This document shows positions 21,508-32,000 of a stretch of DNA of 64,000 nucleotides, one piece after another. A program made the position numbers and the translations under genes. How positions within the stretch are numbered: position 1 is the first letter of the stretch; each line of letters begins with the position of its first letter. Below the pieces are notes generated by a model. It saw only the letters and a list, made by a program, of their open reading frames with translations. It ran no database searches and was not told where the DNA came from. Source of the stretch: Phaeosaccion multiseriatum. Its lineage: Eukaryota; Ochrophyta, other classes. The DNA lies in NCBI GenBank assembly GCA_965112735.1, contig OZ218961.1:2914001-2978000 (forward strand), written 5' to 3'.

Positions 21508-24500
21508 GTGGTTCCAGCAGTCAGAGGCAGCCCACACAGCAGCAGCAGAAACGCAAACAGCAGACTGCTCAGAGGCAGGAGCTGCACTCACTCCAACACC
21601 GGCGCTGCCGTTGCCACGGGAATGAGGGGTGGGGCTCGTTGCTGTGTTGGGGACAGAGGGACCAGATCAAGCTCACCCACTCGCTGGTAAGGTGGAAGGT
21701 GGAGGGGAAGGAGGACAAAAGCGAGGAGGAACTGTCGAGAGACGTGGGTTTGGTTCGACTTACGACGTACTTACGACTTACACCTCCCCTCCCATGTCAA
21801 GTAGAGGGTACACAGGAAACGCTCACTCGCATTCTTCGTCCTCCCTTCTCCCTTTTGACCCTTAAGGACACTTCTGTAACGGTGCTGTACCGCACATAAC
21901 CCGTATGACTGTGTATTTTCTGCAGGCGCGTGTGTGGGAACAAGAGAACCCCCTCGCAGCGAAGCAGCTCTGTCGCATGCAGGAGTGTGTCTCGCAGGGG
22001 CCTCTGCTTAGGAAAGTGAGGGAGGTGTGTGCGGCCCTGAGTGACGTGCTGCCCCAGTGGTCCATGGACGGGAAAGCCAACCTATGGATGGTCAAGGTGG
22101 GTGGGTGGGTGCGTGGGTGGGTGGGTGCGTGCGTGCGTGGGTGTGCGCGAAACGCTCAGGAGGGCGCCAACTCATGTCACACCCTCATGTTCTAACAACT
22201 GTCGTGTGTGGTGTGTGTGTTCGTGTGTGCATGTGTGTGTGTGCGTGTGTGTGTGCGTGTGTGTGCGTATGTGTGTGCAGCCCCCTGAGGCCGCTCGGGG
22301 AACCGGAGTCCGACTGTGCAACACCCTCGAGCAAGTCATATCTTTGGGACGTCAGATGGGCGGCAGGATCGTCCAAAAGTACATAGAGACGCCTTTGCTC
22401 GTCCGGTCTGGAGACGATGGCAACAAAAGGATAAGGAGGGGGAGGGTACGAGGGGACAGAGCCCTGCCGTCAGGTTCAGAGCAGCAGCAGCGGTGGGAAG
22501 AACAACAACAAGAAGAAGAAGAAGAAGAAGAAGAAGAAGAAGAAGAAGAAGAGGAGGAGGAGGAGGAGGAGGAGGAGGAGGAGGAGGAGGAGGAGGAGGG
22601 GGAAGGGAACGGAGGAGAGGAGGGGGAGACGCACAAGGAGAATCACAAGCGGCAGGGAAAGGCTGCTGCTCCTTCTGCTGCTGTATCACCAACTGATGCT
22701 GGTGGAGTCGGAGTGAAGCTCGATGTGCGGCAGTGGGTGTTGGTAACGAGTTGGGACCCCCTGACTGCTTACTTCTACGAGCCCTGCTACATGCGGCTGT
22801 GCTCTCGACCCTTCACGCTGGCCAGAGCAGGCCTGAAGGACAGCCTCATTCACTTGAGCAACCTCTCTATTCAGAGGACATGGAAGGGGAAGGAAAAGCC
22901 CTTTTCATCAGTGACGCTGGCGGACAAGCGAGAGAGGAAGAAGGCAAGAGGAGAAGTGGGCGGTGGAGAGTGGGAGAGGGATGGCGGTGAGAGGCACGAA
23001 GGGGCCCCCGGGGGAGGGGGCACCACCAGCAGAGAAGCAGAAGCAGAAGCCGAGGCACGGCTCTTGATGTCTCAGGATGAGTTCGTGTATGGTGTGGGTG
23101 AGTCTACCTCAGAGGAGGGAGGGGGAGGAGAAGGAGGAGGAGGGGGAGAAGGAGGTGAAGAGTGCGAGCAGCGGTGTCGCGGGCAGGGCGGGAGAAGGAA
23201 GGGCATTGGAGAGCAGGGATGGGATCGAGTGCTACGCCCACGCCTTATGCAAGTGATTCAATCCACACTGCAGGCAGCAAGGCCCTTTGTCTCGACATAT
23301 CCGAGTAGCTTTGAGCTGCTGGGCTTTGACTTGATCGTGGATAAGGGGCTGTGGCCGTGGTTGTTAGAAGTCAACTTGTCTCCCTCGCTGAGCCATCGGC
23401 TGGGGCAGGAGAAGCACTCTCTGCTGATTGAGCGTATGTTGGAAGGGGTACTGGAGCTTACAGTGGATAGGCACCAGGATAAGGAGGAGGAGGGGGAGGA
23501 GGAGGAGGAGGAGGAGGAGGAGGAGGGGCGCCATGATCTGGAAGCAGCAGCATTTGGCAAAGACAGAGGTCCAGAAGAGGACGTGACGCAGGAGGATGGG
23601 GGGGAGGAGGAGGAGAGGAAACTTAAAGGGGTCACGCTCTCCAGCAATCAGGACGGCGAGGAGGAAGATTCCGAGGAAGATTCCGAGGAAGATTCCGAGG
23701 AAGGGGAAGCACTCACACTGGAGCTCGGTCCCTCGGTCCGTCGCTCGGGGGAGAGTGCGGAGCAACGGCGGCCCAAACAATTAGTGTACGACAAGAATGA
23801 GAGCAACAACAGCAACAGTAAGAGGGTGGGGGGTAACAATCTGGGGGGTAGGTGGACGCTCCTGAGTGGGGGTGGGGCGGCTCTTCCTCGCCCCCTGACC
23901 GGACCACCAGCGAGGACCTTTGGGGAGAGTGCGCTTGCGGTGGAGGGGAAGCGACTGAGCAGAGCGGCACTCATCAAGGGTGACGTCAGGGTAAGATGCG
24001 AGCTCGCCCTCGGGCAGATGCAGCGCTGGTGGAGGCCCGTGGCGGCCTTGAGGAGGCAGCGCAGGCAGAGAAGAGACGCTGCGGCGAGGGCCGTGCAAAG
24101 GGAATGGAGGAAGAGGAGCAGAAGGAGAACGAGGGCGAGGAAGAGCATCTTGGGAGCGTGGCGCATCTCCAGGGCTTGGCGAGAAGCGAGGAGGGCGAGG
24201 AGGCAGGTGCGTGGGTGTGTGCGTGGGTGTGTGCGTGGGTGTGTGCGTGGGTGTGTGCGTGGGTGTGTTGTGAGTGCGTGAGGCCGTGTTTCGCGAGCTC
24301 GCGGTGCTCTGACACGCTCACGCTTGAGAATCGATTCGCATCTGTTCTCTTTTCTTCCTTTTTCTCTCTTCTTACACCAGTCCTGCCCTTTTTTCTTTTT
24401 GTCCTTTTTCTCCGTGTGTCAAACCAAACCCAAAACCAAATGAAACCGAAAACTAGCGAGGAGCCGATGCTCTGCACAGCCTGCTTCGTCGGCGTGTGCG

Positions 24501-26703
24501 CGTGCGTGCCACAACGCACCGCCTGCTGCACATGTGGGCCGCTCGACGTCGACAGTGGCGAAGAGTGCGAGCGGCTCTCGTCGTGCAATGCTGTTTCCGC
24601 TCCTTCATCCTCCTGAAGCGAATGACCGCAGCGAGGGTACTAACTCGGGTGTTGAGGCGGGTAGCGCGGAGGAGGCACACGGCCAGGCGACGTTTGCAGC
24701 GGTGGGGGAGGAGCGTGGCAGAGGAAAATCGAGCTCAGAGACGGCTCAGTGCCCGAGGCAGCTCGGTGAGGGTTTCCGCGTTGAGGTGTCTCTTCTTGCG
24801 GCTGCGGTGGGAGAGGCTGCACGACAAGATGCAACGAGGAGTGAGCCTTGGTGTCGTGAAGATGCAGGCGTATGGGCGAGGTATGCTCGCAAGGGTAAGG
24901 TCATGCGAAAGGCTCGATGCGATACGCGTGTTGGTGCGATGGGCCCGCCTGAGTTTGGTGCGACGGAGGCGGCGGCGGGCAGGGAGGGTGATTCAAGCCG
25001 CTTGGAGGGCTTGCCTGGAGGAAAGGAGGGCGAGGTGGAGGGAGAGGAGGAGACATAGCGTTGAGGTGACGAGGGATGCTACGTCGCGGCGTGTGCAGCG
25101 GTGGTGGAGGAGGGTGGTGAGAGGAGGAGTGGTAGTGAGTAGCACCAGCAGCACTAGCAACAGTAGCAAGACGACGACGACGAGGAAGAGGAGTAAGAGT
25201 AGGGCCGGAATGGGCAAGACGCTGCGTGGAACAACCAGCAACAACAGCAGCAACAACAGCAGCAACAGCATCTGCAGGGGCAGCAAACGGCACGACTGCA
25301 GTGAGGCAGCTGCGATGACTTGTGGGGGGATGCAAGCCAGTAGAGCCTCGTCAAAAGCGAAGGGAAGCCAACCCACAAGAGAGGGGCCAATGCGGCTCGG
25401 TGGTGGGGTGAGTCGAAAGAGGAGTTCATGTGGTCATGCAGGGGACTGCTCACCCTCGGAGCGCAGCGGCGATACCAACCTCTGCCCCCCTGGGGCGGCG
25501 ACCCTGAGCCTTCCTACTGGCACTGTGAGTAGCAACGGGAGTCACAGCGGTCGCAGCAGTCGAGACAGTCAGGGAGACAAGGGCAGTCAGACTGGCAGTC
25601 AGGTTCGTCAGAGCAATGAGGGCAACCGCCGTAAGCTCACTCCCTCCGCTCCCACGGTTGAGTACGTCTTTCTCCCCGGGGGGGCAGCCATGGCGGTTCG
25701 GTTAACGACGCGCGAGAGGGGGGGTCGCGCGGGGAAAGTCTTTTCTTCTCCTTGCTCTTCTCCTCCTTCTTCTTGTGGACCGACTCCGCCACCACGAGCG
25801 GACTCAAGTGGCCTGCCGTTGCGACAGTGTGCTTGTCTCGTTCGCTGTAGAGCGCCTCGGCGGGGTGCGGTGGACAGGCCTGAGACGCGCTCTACAGAGT
25901 CTCTGTCGCAGGAGGAGGAGCAGGAGGACTGGCTCAGCTCCCGACATCAATGCACGTGTGGAGAGGGTCCGGGACCTGGGCAGAGGCAAAAGCAGGGCGT
26001 TGGGAGGACAGCCGAGGGGCTGACAAAGTATCTGGTGAGCGGCGGTGGCAGCAACAGTGATTGCAGCAGAGCCAGGGCTGGCAGAAGTGGCAAACCGGCC
26101 CCACTTTCTGACCATGGAGAGGTTTTGGAGCAGCGGCATCATAAAGTGCGTCACCATCATCATCACCACCATGGAGACGGCCGCTTTAGGGGCAGAGAAG
26201 GCCAAGGGGGAAAGAGGGAGGAGGGGAGCGTAGAGGAAGAGGAGGAAGAGGAGGAGGAAGGGTTCCGGCTCGACTTGCAGAGCCTACGCGCCTCAGTCGC
26301 TGCAGACAGTTCGACCCCACGCCTTCGCCACAGGCAGCACCACCAGCAGTTGGTGATACAGCAGCAGCAGCAACTGAAACTGAAACAGGCCGCCGCCAAC
26401 GCCGGAGGAGGAGGAGGAGGAGGAAGAGGAACAAGGCGCGCTTCCTCTTCGCGGTGGTCGTGGGACTCCGAGTCGCTGTCCTCTGCTGCTCAGGGACAAC
26501 CCTACCCCTCCACGGCGGCTCGGAACCACACAAGACCAACGATGCACCCATGCTACAGCCCGACGGGTGCCGGTAGGAGGAAGAAAGAAGGCCCAGCAGA
26601 GGGGAGAAGGGTCGTCACCCACACCGATGGAGGCAGCGGTGGTGGTGGTGGTGGCGGTAGCGGGGGGCTACTGAGGTTCCTCGCGCTGGAGGAGCTGGGT
26701 TGA
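19762..26703 (+). CDS. TTLL3-like tubulin glycylase with IQ-rich C-terminal extension
   Basis: Five exons, 19762-20694, 20928-21686, 21926-22096, 22281-24206 and 24457-26703, all phase 0, give about 2011 residues. The TTL-like ATP-grasp core has the TTLL3/8 signature. Exon 1 has TKAGLCETMRQLHW, FFPRSFNL and HRTAAVSILK. Exon 2 has HEDIDQTEEEG and LSEREWASLLEAF. Exons 3-4 have MDGKANLWMVKP, GRIVQKYIETPLL, LDVRQWVLVTSWDPLT and SFELLGFDLIVD...WLLEVNLSP (metal-binding Glu and Asn). The family adds glycine to tubulin, mostly in cilia. Acidic insertions of about 100 residues split the core after IETPLLV and before the last motif. A lysine in the usual KPAAKSRG motif is replaced (KPPEAARG). The tail (from about residue 1230) has repeated IQ-like helices (AARAVQREWRKRSRR, VIQAAWRACLEERRARW), suggesting calmodulin binding, then a long disordered end. 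Confidence 0.85.
22508..22603 (+). repeat. GAA/GAG poly-Glu array inside the TTLL core
   Basis: An uninterrupted Glu-coding GAA then GAG array falls between two conserved catalytic-core motifs, so it encodes a flexible acidic loop in an enzyme whose substrate tails are themselves acidic. Its length is likely polymorphic. Confidence 0.8.
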
Positions 26704-26951
26704 AGGTGTGAAGGTCAAGGCCGGCAGGACTACGACTGTGGCTCTACTCAAGTGGCTTAGGCTCACCCTCCCTCGATTGGCAAATACTGAATCAACCTGA
26801 AGGCGACTCGTTGCGCGTTGGTTCAAAAGGATGAGCCGAGCGAGAGCGAACATGAACATTTAAATTTAAATTCGATTCAGCGACTCACAAATGGCTTTGC
26901 ATGTTGGTCCTCCTTCCTTGCTTGCTCGCCTCACACTCGCTCTCTTTCCCC

Positions 26952-27516
26952 ATGGCTTTCTTGGTATGCGCCAAGCAGTGCTTCTTCTTAGCGTCAGCGC
27001 TGCTCTTGCTGTGTCATGTTTGCTCTTCGTTTGTGATGCCGGCTTTCATCCAGAGTGGGCCAAAGAGGAGTCAGAATAGCATTGACAGTGGCAGGAGGAG
27101 TAGTAGCAGCAGATGTGAAGGGGAGCGGCAATGGAACACACAAAGAAGACGCCCACGGTGTGTACTTCAGGCTAGAATGGATAGAGGGGAAGCCGAGCTG
27201 CAAGACATTCCCGACGTGCTAAAAACTCAGGTATCAGTGTGTTTGGGAGACTTGGTGCAATTAGAAATCCCCCTCACTCGTTGGCGTCTTACGCCCCCCA
27301 CCGTTGTTGTGGCAGGCGATATTCCTACGCGAAGATGAGACAGGGGACACCATTGAGTGCCGGCCACAGCAGATTGCGTCCATCCAGGGCAAAAAGTACC
27401 TCATTGCCGTTCCGAAGGATGTGGCCGTGGCCATCGCCATGGTAGCGGTGAGTTCCTATCACCTCAATACCTACAACTCTCTCCCTCCTCTCTCTCTTTA
27501 TTTTGTTCTCCCGTTC

Positions 27517-27587
<71 letters not shown>

Positions 27588-29334
27588 GTCTCCCTCTCGC
27601 TTTCTCTCGTAGTGGAGTGTTTGCATTTTCTGTCTCCTACTGCTCTGGCTGCTGTCGCTCTTCCGACCGCTTCGTCTGATTTGTCTGTCGGCGGCACTCA
27701 GTCGTACTTCTCGCACGTGCAGCGGCAAGCGCTTAATCCCCACCACTATTGCACTCTCTTTGCACTGCACTGTTTGCACGTACGGCATGCGATCTCCTCT
27801 CTCTCGCTTGTGCAGGACGAGGACTACATTCCAGTGCCTCCAGACGATGAGCTGATGGGCTATCTGTTCCCGCTCGTAGCGGACGACTGCAAGGAGGCTG
27901 GGCTCACGCTCAAAAGAACGCCCGCTTGCCTTACTCTAGAGGTGAGAGAGCGAGAGAGAGACACACACACACACGGAGAGAGAGAGAGAGAGAGTCACAG
28001 CGGCCACTCCGGCCATCTCACTCTGACGTATGACGCCCTAGACTGAGCCCTGCCTGGCTATGTAGCTTGACTCTGGCTCCTCCTTCCCCTCCTCCTCCTC
28101 CTCCTCCTCCTCCTCCTCCTCCTCCTCCTCCTCCTCCTCCTCCTCCTCCTCCTCCTCCTCCTCCTCCTCCTCCTCCTCCTCCTCCTCCTCCTCCTCCTCC
28201 TCCTCCTCCTCCTCCTCCTCCTCCTCCTCCTCCTCCTCCTCCTCCTCCTCCTCCTCCTCCTCCTCCTCCTCCTCTCCTCCTCCTCCTCCTCCTCCTCCTC
28301 CTCCTCCTCCTTCTCCTCCTCCCCCTCCTCCTCCTCCCCCCGTCTTCGTGAACACTGGCAGGGCCTTCCGGAGGACCACCCCGAAGAGGATGTAGAGGAC
28401 GTGGACGAAGACGAGGAGGGAGAAGAAGTGAGCCTCATTGCACAGTTCGCCCTCGAGGACGATGAGGTAAATAAAGCAGTTGGTGATACAGGAGATGGAG
28501 GCCTTGTGGAGTGTTGGGAGAGAGAGGAAGAGGCAGGGGGAGGAGGAGGGTGTGTAATGCCGAGCTTCGAGCTCCGTTCCTGCCCCGTTCTTTTCACATT
28601 TCATCTCCCCCCTCCTGTCCCTCTCCCTCTCCGCCCCCTCTCTCCTCATCATCATCATTGATCTTCTCCATCGCCCCCTGCCCCCCCCCTCCCCCCCGTT
28701 GGGTGCAACAAGGTGGCATTGGTGAAGTACCTGACACCACGCATGCTGCTCTGTGAAGGGCCGGTGAAGGGAGAGGAGAACGTGTATAGACTACTCGGGC
28801 CCGAGGAGGAGATGGACGTGATGATGGAGGTAAGAGGGGTGGGGGGTGGGGTGGGCGGAGGGAGGGAGGGAGGGGGGGGGAGGGAAGCATCGATCTCAGA
28901 GTACTGGCCCGGCGAGTTGAGGGAGGGAGGAACGGACGAACGGACGGAGGGAGGCAGAGAGGGGGGGAGGGAGAGAGGGAGGGAGGGACGGAGGGAGGGA
29001 GGGAGGGAAGGAGGGAGGGACGGAGGGGGGGAGGGAGGGAAGGAGGGACGGAAGGAAGGAAGGAGGGAGGGAGGGAGGGAGGGCGAGAGGGTAGGAGGGA
29101 GGGCGAGAAGCATCGGTCACAGATTCTTGGCCCGGCGGGTTAAGAGATGTCATCTCAAGTCTCTCTAAGAGATACCTTCTCACCTCTCTCCTTTTGTTCT
29201 GCTTGGCGTCTTGTTTTTTTTGCTTTCGTGCGTGTGCGCGCCACCCACCCCCCCACCCCCACATTCGGTGCTTTTAGGTGGAGACAATAATGGACCAGCG
29301 ATTTGAGGAGATGGGAGAGGAGCTAAAGACTTGA
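26952..29334 (+). CDS. Plastid-targeted DUF3727/DUF1292-type protein
   Basis: Six exons, 26952-27230, 27316-27447, 27816-27941, 28362-28466, 28713-28829 and 29278-29334, all phase 0, give 271 residues. The start MAFLVCAKQCFFLASALLLL is a signal peptide, followed by CSSFVMPAF, which matches the heterokont plastid rule of a phenylalanine just after the signal cleavage site. The mature part has a beta-rich segment (FLREDETGDTIECRPQQ, then KKYLIAVPKDVAVAIA), as in DUF3727. It is followed by an acidic DUF1292-like region (EEVSLIAQFALEDDE, YLTPRMLLCEGP). This domain pair occurs in cyanobacteria and plastids; a plant relative is PSA3, a photosystem I assembly factor. Family assignment is from memory of patterns. 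An in-frame ATG at 26901 gives a longer but poorer signal peptide. Confidence 0.65.
28079..28345 (+). repeat. About 250-bp (TCC)n array in intron 3 of the plastid-protein gene
   Basis: The array is nearly uninterrupted and ends only about 15 bp before the acceptor at 28361, so it forms an enormous polypyrimidine tract. Length changes could affect splicing. The giant poly-Pro, poly-Glu and poly-Arg ORFs here are artefacts. Confidence 0.9.
28856..29105 (+). repeat. GGAGG-rich purine tract in the last intron
   Basis: (GAGG)n with GACGG variants fills most of the intron 28830-29277. A segment near 28890-28925 recurs in altered form near 29110-29140 (both read CATCG.TC.CAG then TGGCCCGGCG), showing local duplication. 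Confidence 0.75.
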
Positions 29335-30241
29335 GCGTGAGAGTGAGGAAAGTACAGGGAAAGAGAAAGAGGCAGCGGGCTGGGGTTCAAGAAAGCGCTG
29401 GTTTCTCCTTTTGTTCTCCGCTGCTGCTCTCGCTCTTTCTTTCTCTGGGCCCCAAGGAATGAAAGTTGTGGCCTGCCCAAGGGGTAATAGTTAGTACCCC
29501 TTAGACGAGGGGGCGGGCGGGGGGGGGTTTGGGGGGTCTTTATTGACTTAATGGGTTTGGGGGGGAACTTTATTGACTTAATAGGAATCACCTAAGAAAC
29601 TGAAAGTGTGATTGGGGGGGGGGGAATTCAACAGATGGCAGCAGTGTATATATAGTGTCCGCGGGGGCTTTACCCCACGGGCTTTTCTTCGGGCGGAGGA
29701 TCATGGAATCACGGTTTTTAGCTTGCAAATGTAATATAGAATGCAAGACATCTCCACCTGATGTGCATCCGAAACTGCTACAGAAGGCGACGACTATCTC
29801 CACCAGGTATCTTATCAGTAGGGCCATGGTGGGAGAGGCAAAGTATCTTTCGCAAACCTTCAGATTGATTTGAAGGACGCAGCGTAGCCAACGAAGAAGG
29901 ATCGCCCCGGGTAAGGAGAGGAGATAGACTAAAGCCGAGGTTGGGATAGAGAGGAGTGGTGGGGTAGAGAGGTGGGAGGTAGCTACGGGGAGAAGTTGGG
30001 AAGGAAGCGCACTTGGAAGACTTGGGAAGATATGGTAGAGGGTAGAATCGTAGATATACCGCCACAGGCACGCGCACACACAAACACAGACACGCCCAAC
30101 AGCGTGATTATCAAATCATCCGCCCTCCCTCCTCCCCCCCCCCGCCCCGCCTGTTCCGCTCTTCCCCGATTCGTTCTCTCGTCGCACCACTACCACTACA
30201 CGCGCAACATCTGCACAGGGAGGCTACAAAGGGAAGTGAAC
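29335..30241. other. Intergenic region without a supported gene
   Basis: It contains a short tandem with TTTATTGACTTAAT (about 29537-29585), several G runs and only short ORFs. An upstream open frame continuous with the next CDS exists (from 29972) but is compositionally unlike it and probably 5' UTR. Confidence 0.45.
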
Positions 30242-31321
30242 ATGAGCAACGCGGAGAAGACCACCAAGGCGGAGACCATCGACATTATCATCATAGGCAT
30301 TATGGGAGTTGCTCTGGGCCAAGCTGGTTATTTGCGGAAAGTAACAGATTCAGAAGCGCTGCGCAACCCTACTATCGGGGGCAAGAACGACACAGCCCTT
30401 CGTTTGATTCCCCCGCTGGATGCCTTAAACATAATACGTGGCATGCCTCTTTGGGTGGCCCTTGGTTGCATCACCCTTGGTGGGATGGTTGCGCTCGTGT
30501 GGCGTGTGTCTAAAGGAAGTTACTCGGACAGCACGGCGGTGGCAGTGCTGGTTCTTGCGAGTCTTGCACCACTGGCGCTGCAACTCCCAACGGGACTGAC
30601 ATACATCTTGAATCGCTGGTGGTTTGTCTCTCGACACGTACAGCAGCGTAGGGTTCCAGCAGTGCAGAGTTCCAATGACCATGTGAGCCATGAGGATCAG
30701 GATCCATGTCGCAGCAAGGGCGTATGTCTGTTTCTGCTCAATACGTTGTTCCTGCTTCAAAACGGTGATGTGGTCCAGGGAGCACTTACAATGGGGGCTG
30801 GGTTGTGCGAGGCAATGTCGTACAACGCATCGCGGGTATGGATCACACCCAGCATCACACCACGAGAAAGATTCGAGGCCCTCATAGTCTTACTCCTCGT
30901 TGATGTTTGTCTTGGAGTTCCTGGTCTTTTGATTATGGCAGTGTTCGCGCTCGCTGAAGTCGTTGAACTGTTTGTTCCAAGTGTAGCGATAAGCCTCGCA
31001 TTCAACAGTATGGCAGATCCAAATGCTGAGCGGTCACTACACACACTTGAACGCCGGTTACAGCCACGAGATGATGATGCGGGGAATGCCAGATGGCTGT
31101 CCAGATGGCTGTATCTGGCGAATGAACCCCCTCTGATGATGATACAGGCACCATATGCCTGTGTCCCCAGGGGCCCTAGTGAGCGTCAACCCATAATCAA
31201 TGGCTGGGATGGCCCGCCTTGCTGTGGGTGTACTTTGTCGCACGGTGAAGACATCAGGTCGTTCGGCGGCTACGGAGGGGGCGAGAAGCTTTTTCTTAAG
31301 CAAGAAGAAAGAATAAAATGA
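30242..31321 (+). CDS. Hypothetical multi-pass membrane protein
   Basis: A single open frame of 359 residues begins at ATG 30242 (context GTGAACATGAGC). It has at least five hydrophobic segments: IDIIIIGIMGVALG (about 13-30), MPLWVALGCITLGGMVALVW (about 68-87), TAVAVLVLASLAPLALQL (about 99-117), KGVCLFLLNTLFLL, and a long double segment starting ALIVLLLVDVCLGVPGLLIM. Base composition is less GC-rich and has far fewer repeats than the neighbours. I do not recognise the family. The C-terminal tail is hydrophilic with CCGC and Gly-rich stretches. The first in-frame ATG was not used because the upstream sequence is low-complexity. Confidence 0.6.
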   Translation: MSNAEKTTKAETIDIIIIGIMGVALGQAGYLRKVTDSEALRNPTIGGKNDTALRLIPPLDALNIIRGMPLWVALGCITLGGMVALVWRVSKGSYSDSTAVAVLVLASLAPLALQLPTGLTYILNRWWFVSRHVQQRRVPAVQSSNDHVSHEDQDPCRSKGVCLFLLNTLFLLQNGDVVQGALTMGAGLCEAMSYNASRVWITPSITPRERFEALIVLLLVDVCLGVPGLLIMAVFALAEVVELFVPSVAISLAFNSMADPNAERSLHTLERRLQPRDDDAGNARWLSRWLYLANEPPLMMIQAPYACVPRGPSERQPIINGWDGPPCCGCTLSHGEDIRSFGGYGGGEKLFLKQEERIK

Positions 31322-32000
31322 ATGACTAAAACCCTTACCCCTATGAGAGTGAATGAGAGTGAAACACACGCGTGAATGAAGCAAGTCAATAAAATACGCA
31401 AGAACACAAGCAGGTGCTTGACACACAAAGAACACAAGCGCGTCAGTGAATGATGGCGAACGCAGGTGAATGAATAATAGCGAAAGCTACAAAGATGGCA
31501 TGACAATGCCCCAGCGCTGCACCACACTGCCACTGGAAACTCCGTCTTTGTCGGTCTCCACCTTGACCAGTTCCATCTCCTCATTGGAATTGATCCGCGT
31601 CATGTATCCAATTTTTGTCACCTCACAGGTCTCTGTGTCTTGAAAGTCCTGACCCATGTTGGAAGAGTACGGAGAGACAACAAGGGATCCACCCATCAAC
31701 TCCCAGTAGCTGTCATCACTGAAACTCGTGCTCCCGTGCAGCGATTGGACACCGTTGGAGTCGCCAAAGCGCCACTTGAGCGACTTCTCGTAGAAGGCTT
31801 CCTTGCTGCCCGATGCATGATTAATCTTGAGGATGAACGTCGGGGGGGGGGGGGGGTGGCATTGACCCGAGCAAGCGAGCCGAGCGCCAGCCTCGCCTAC
31901 TTCCTGCTGCTGTATCACCAACTGCTGTGCTCCTCCTGCTCCTGCTGTGGCTGCTCCTGGTGCTCCTGCTCCTGGTGCTGCATCATTTCACCAACTGCTG
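31322..32000 (-). other. Unassigned ORF region downstream of POLD2
   Basis: On the - strand a frame open from about 31996 to the stop at 31487 encodes about 120 residues of normal-looking composition (for example KEAFYEKSLKWRFGDSNGV and EEMELVKVETDKDG) after a Gln/Ala-rich stretch and a run of C bases at about 31843-31856. No good ATG opens it and no family is recognised. It could be the last exon of an unrecognised small gene or a frameshifted gene. It contains one copy of the dispersed 15-mer. Confidence 0.35.

Noticed and set aside
22040-22280. N-terminal extension of the 746-codon TTLL ORF through GT-repeat sequence
   Set aside because: It is intron sequence: donor GTGGGT at 22097 and acceptor TGTGCAG at 22280 join exons that together form the conserved WMVKP...ARG motif.
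28038-28658. Poly-Glu, poly-Arg and poly-Pro ORFs
   Set aside because: They are translations of the (TCC)n intron array in three frames; flanking splice sites and phases support an intron.
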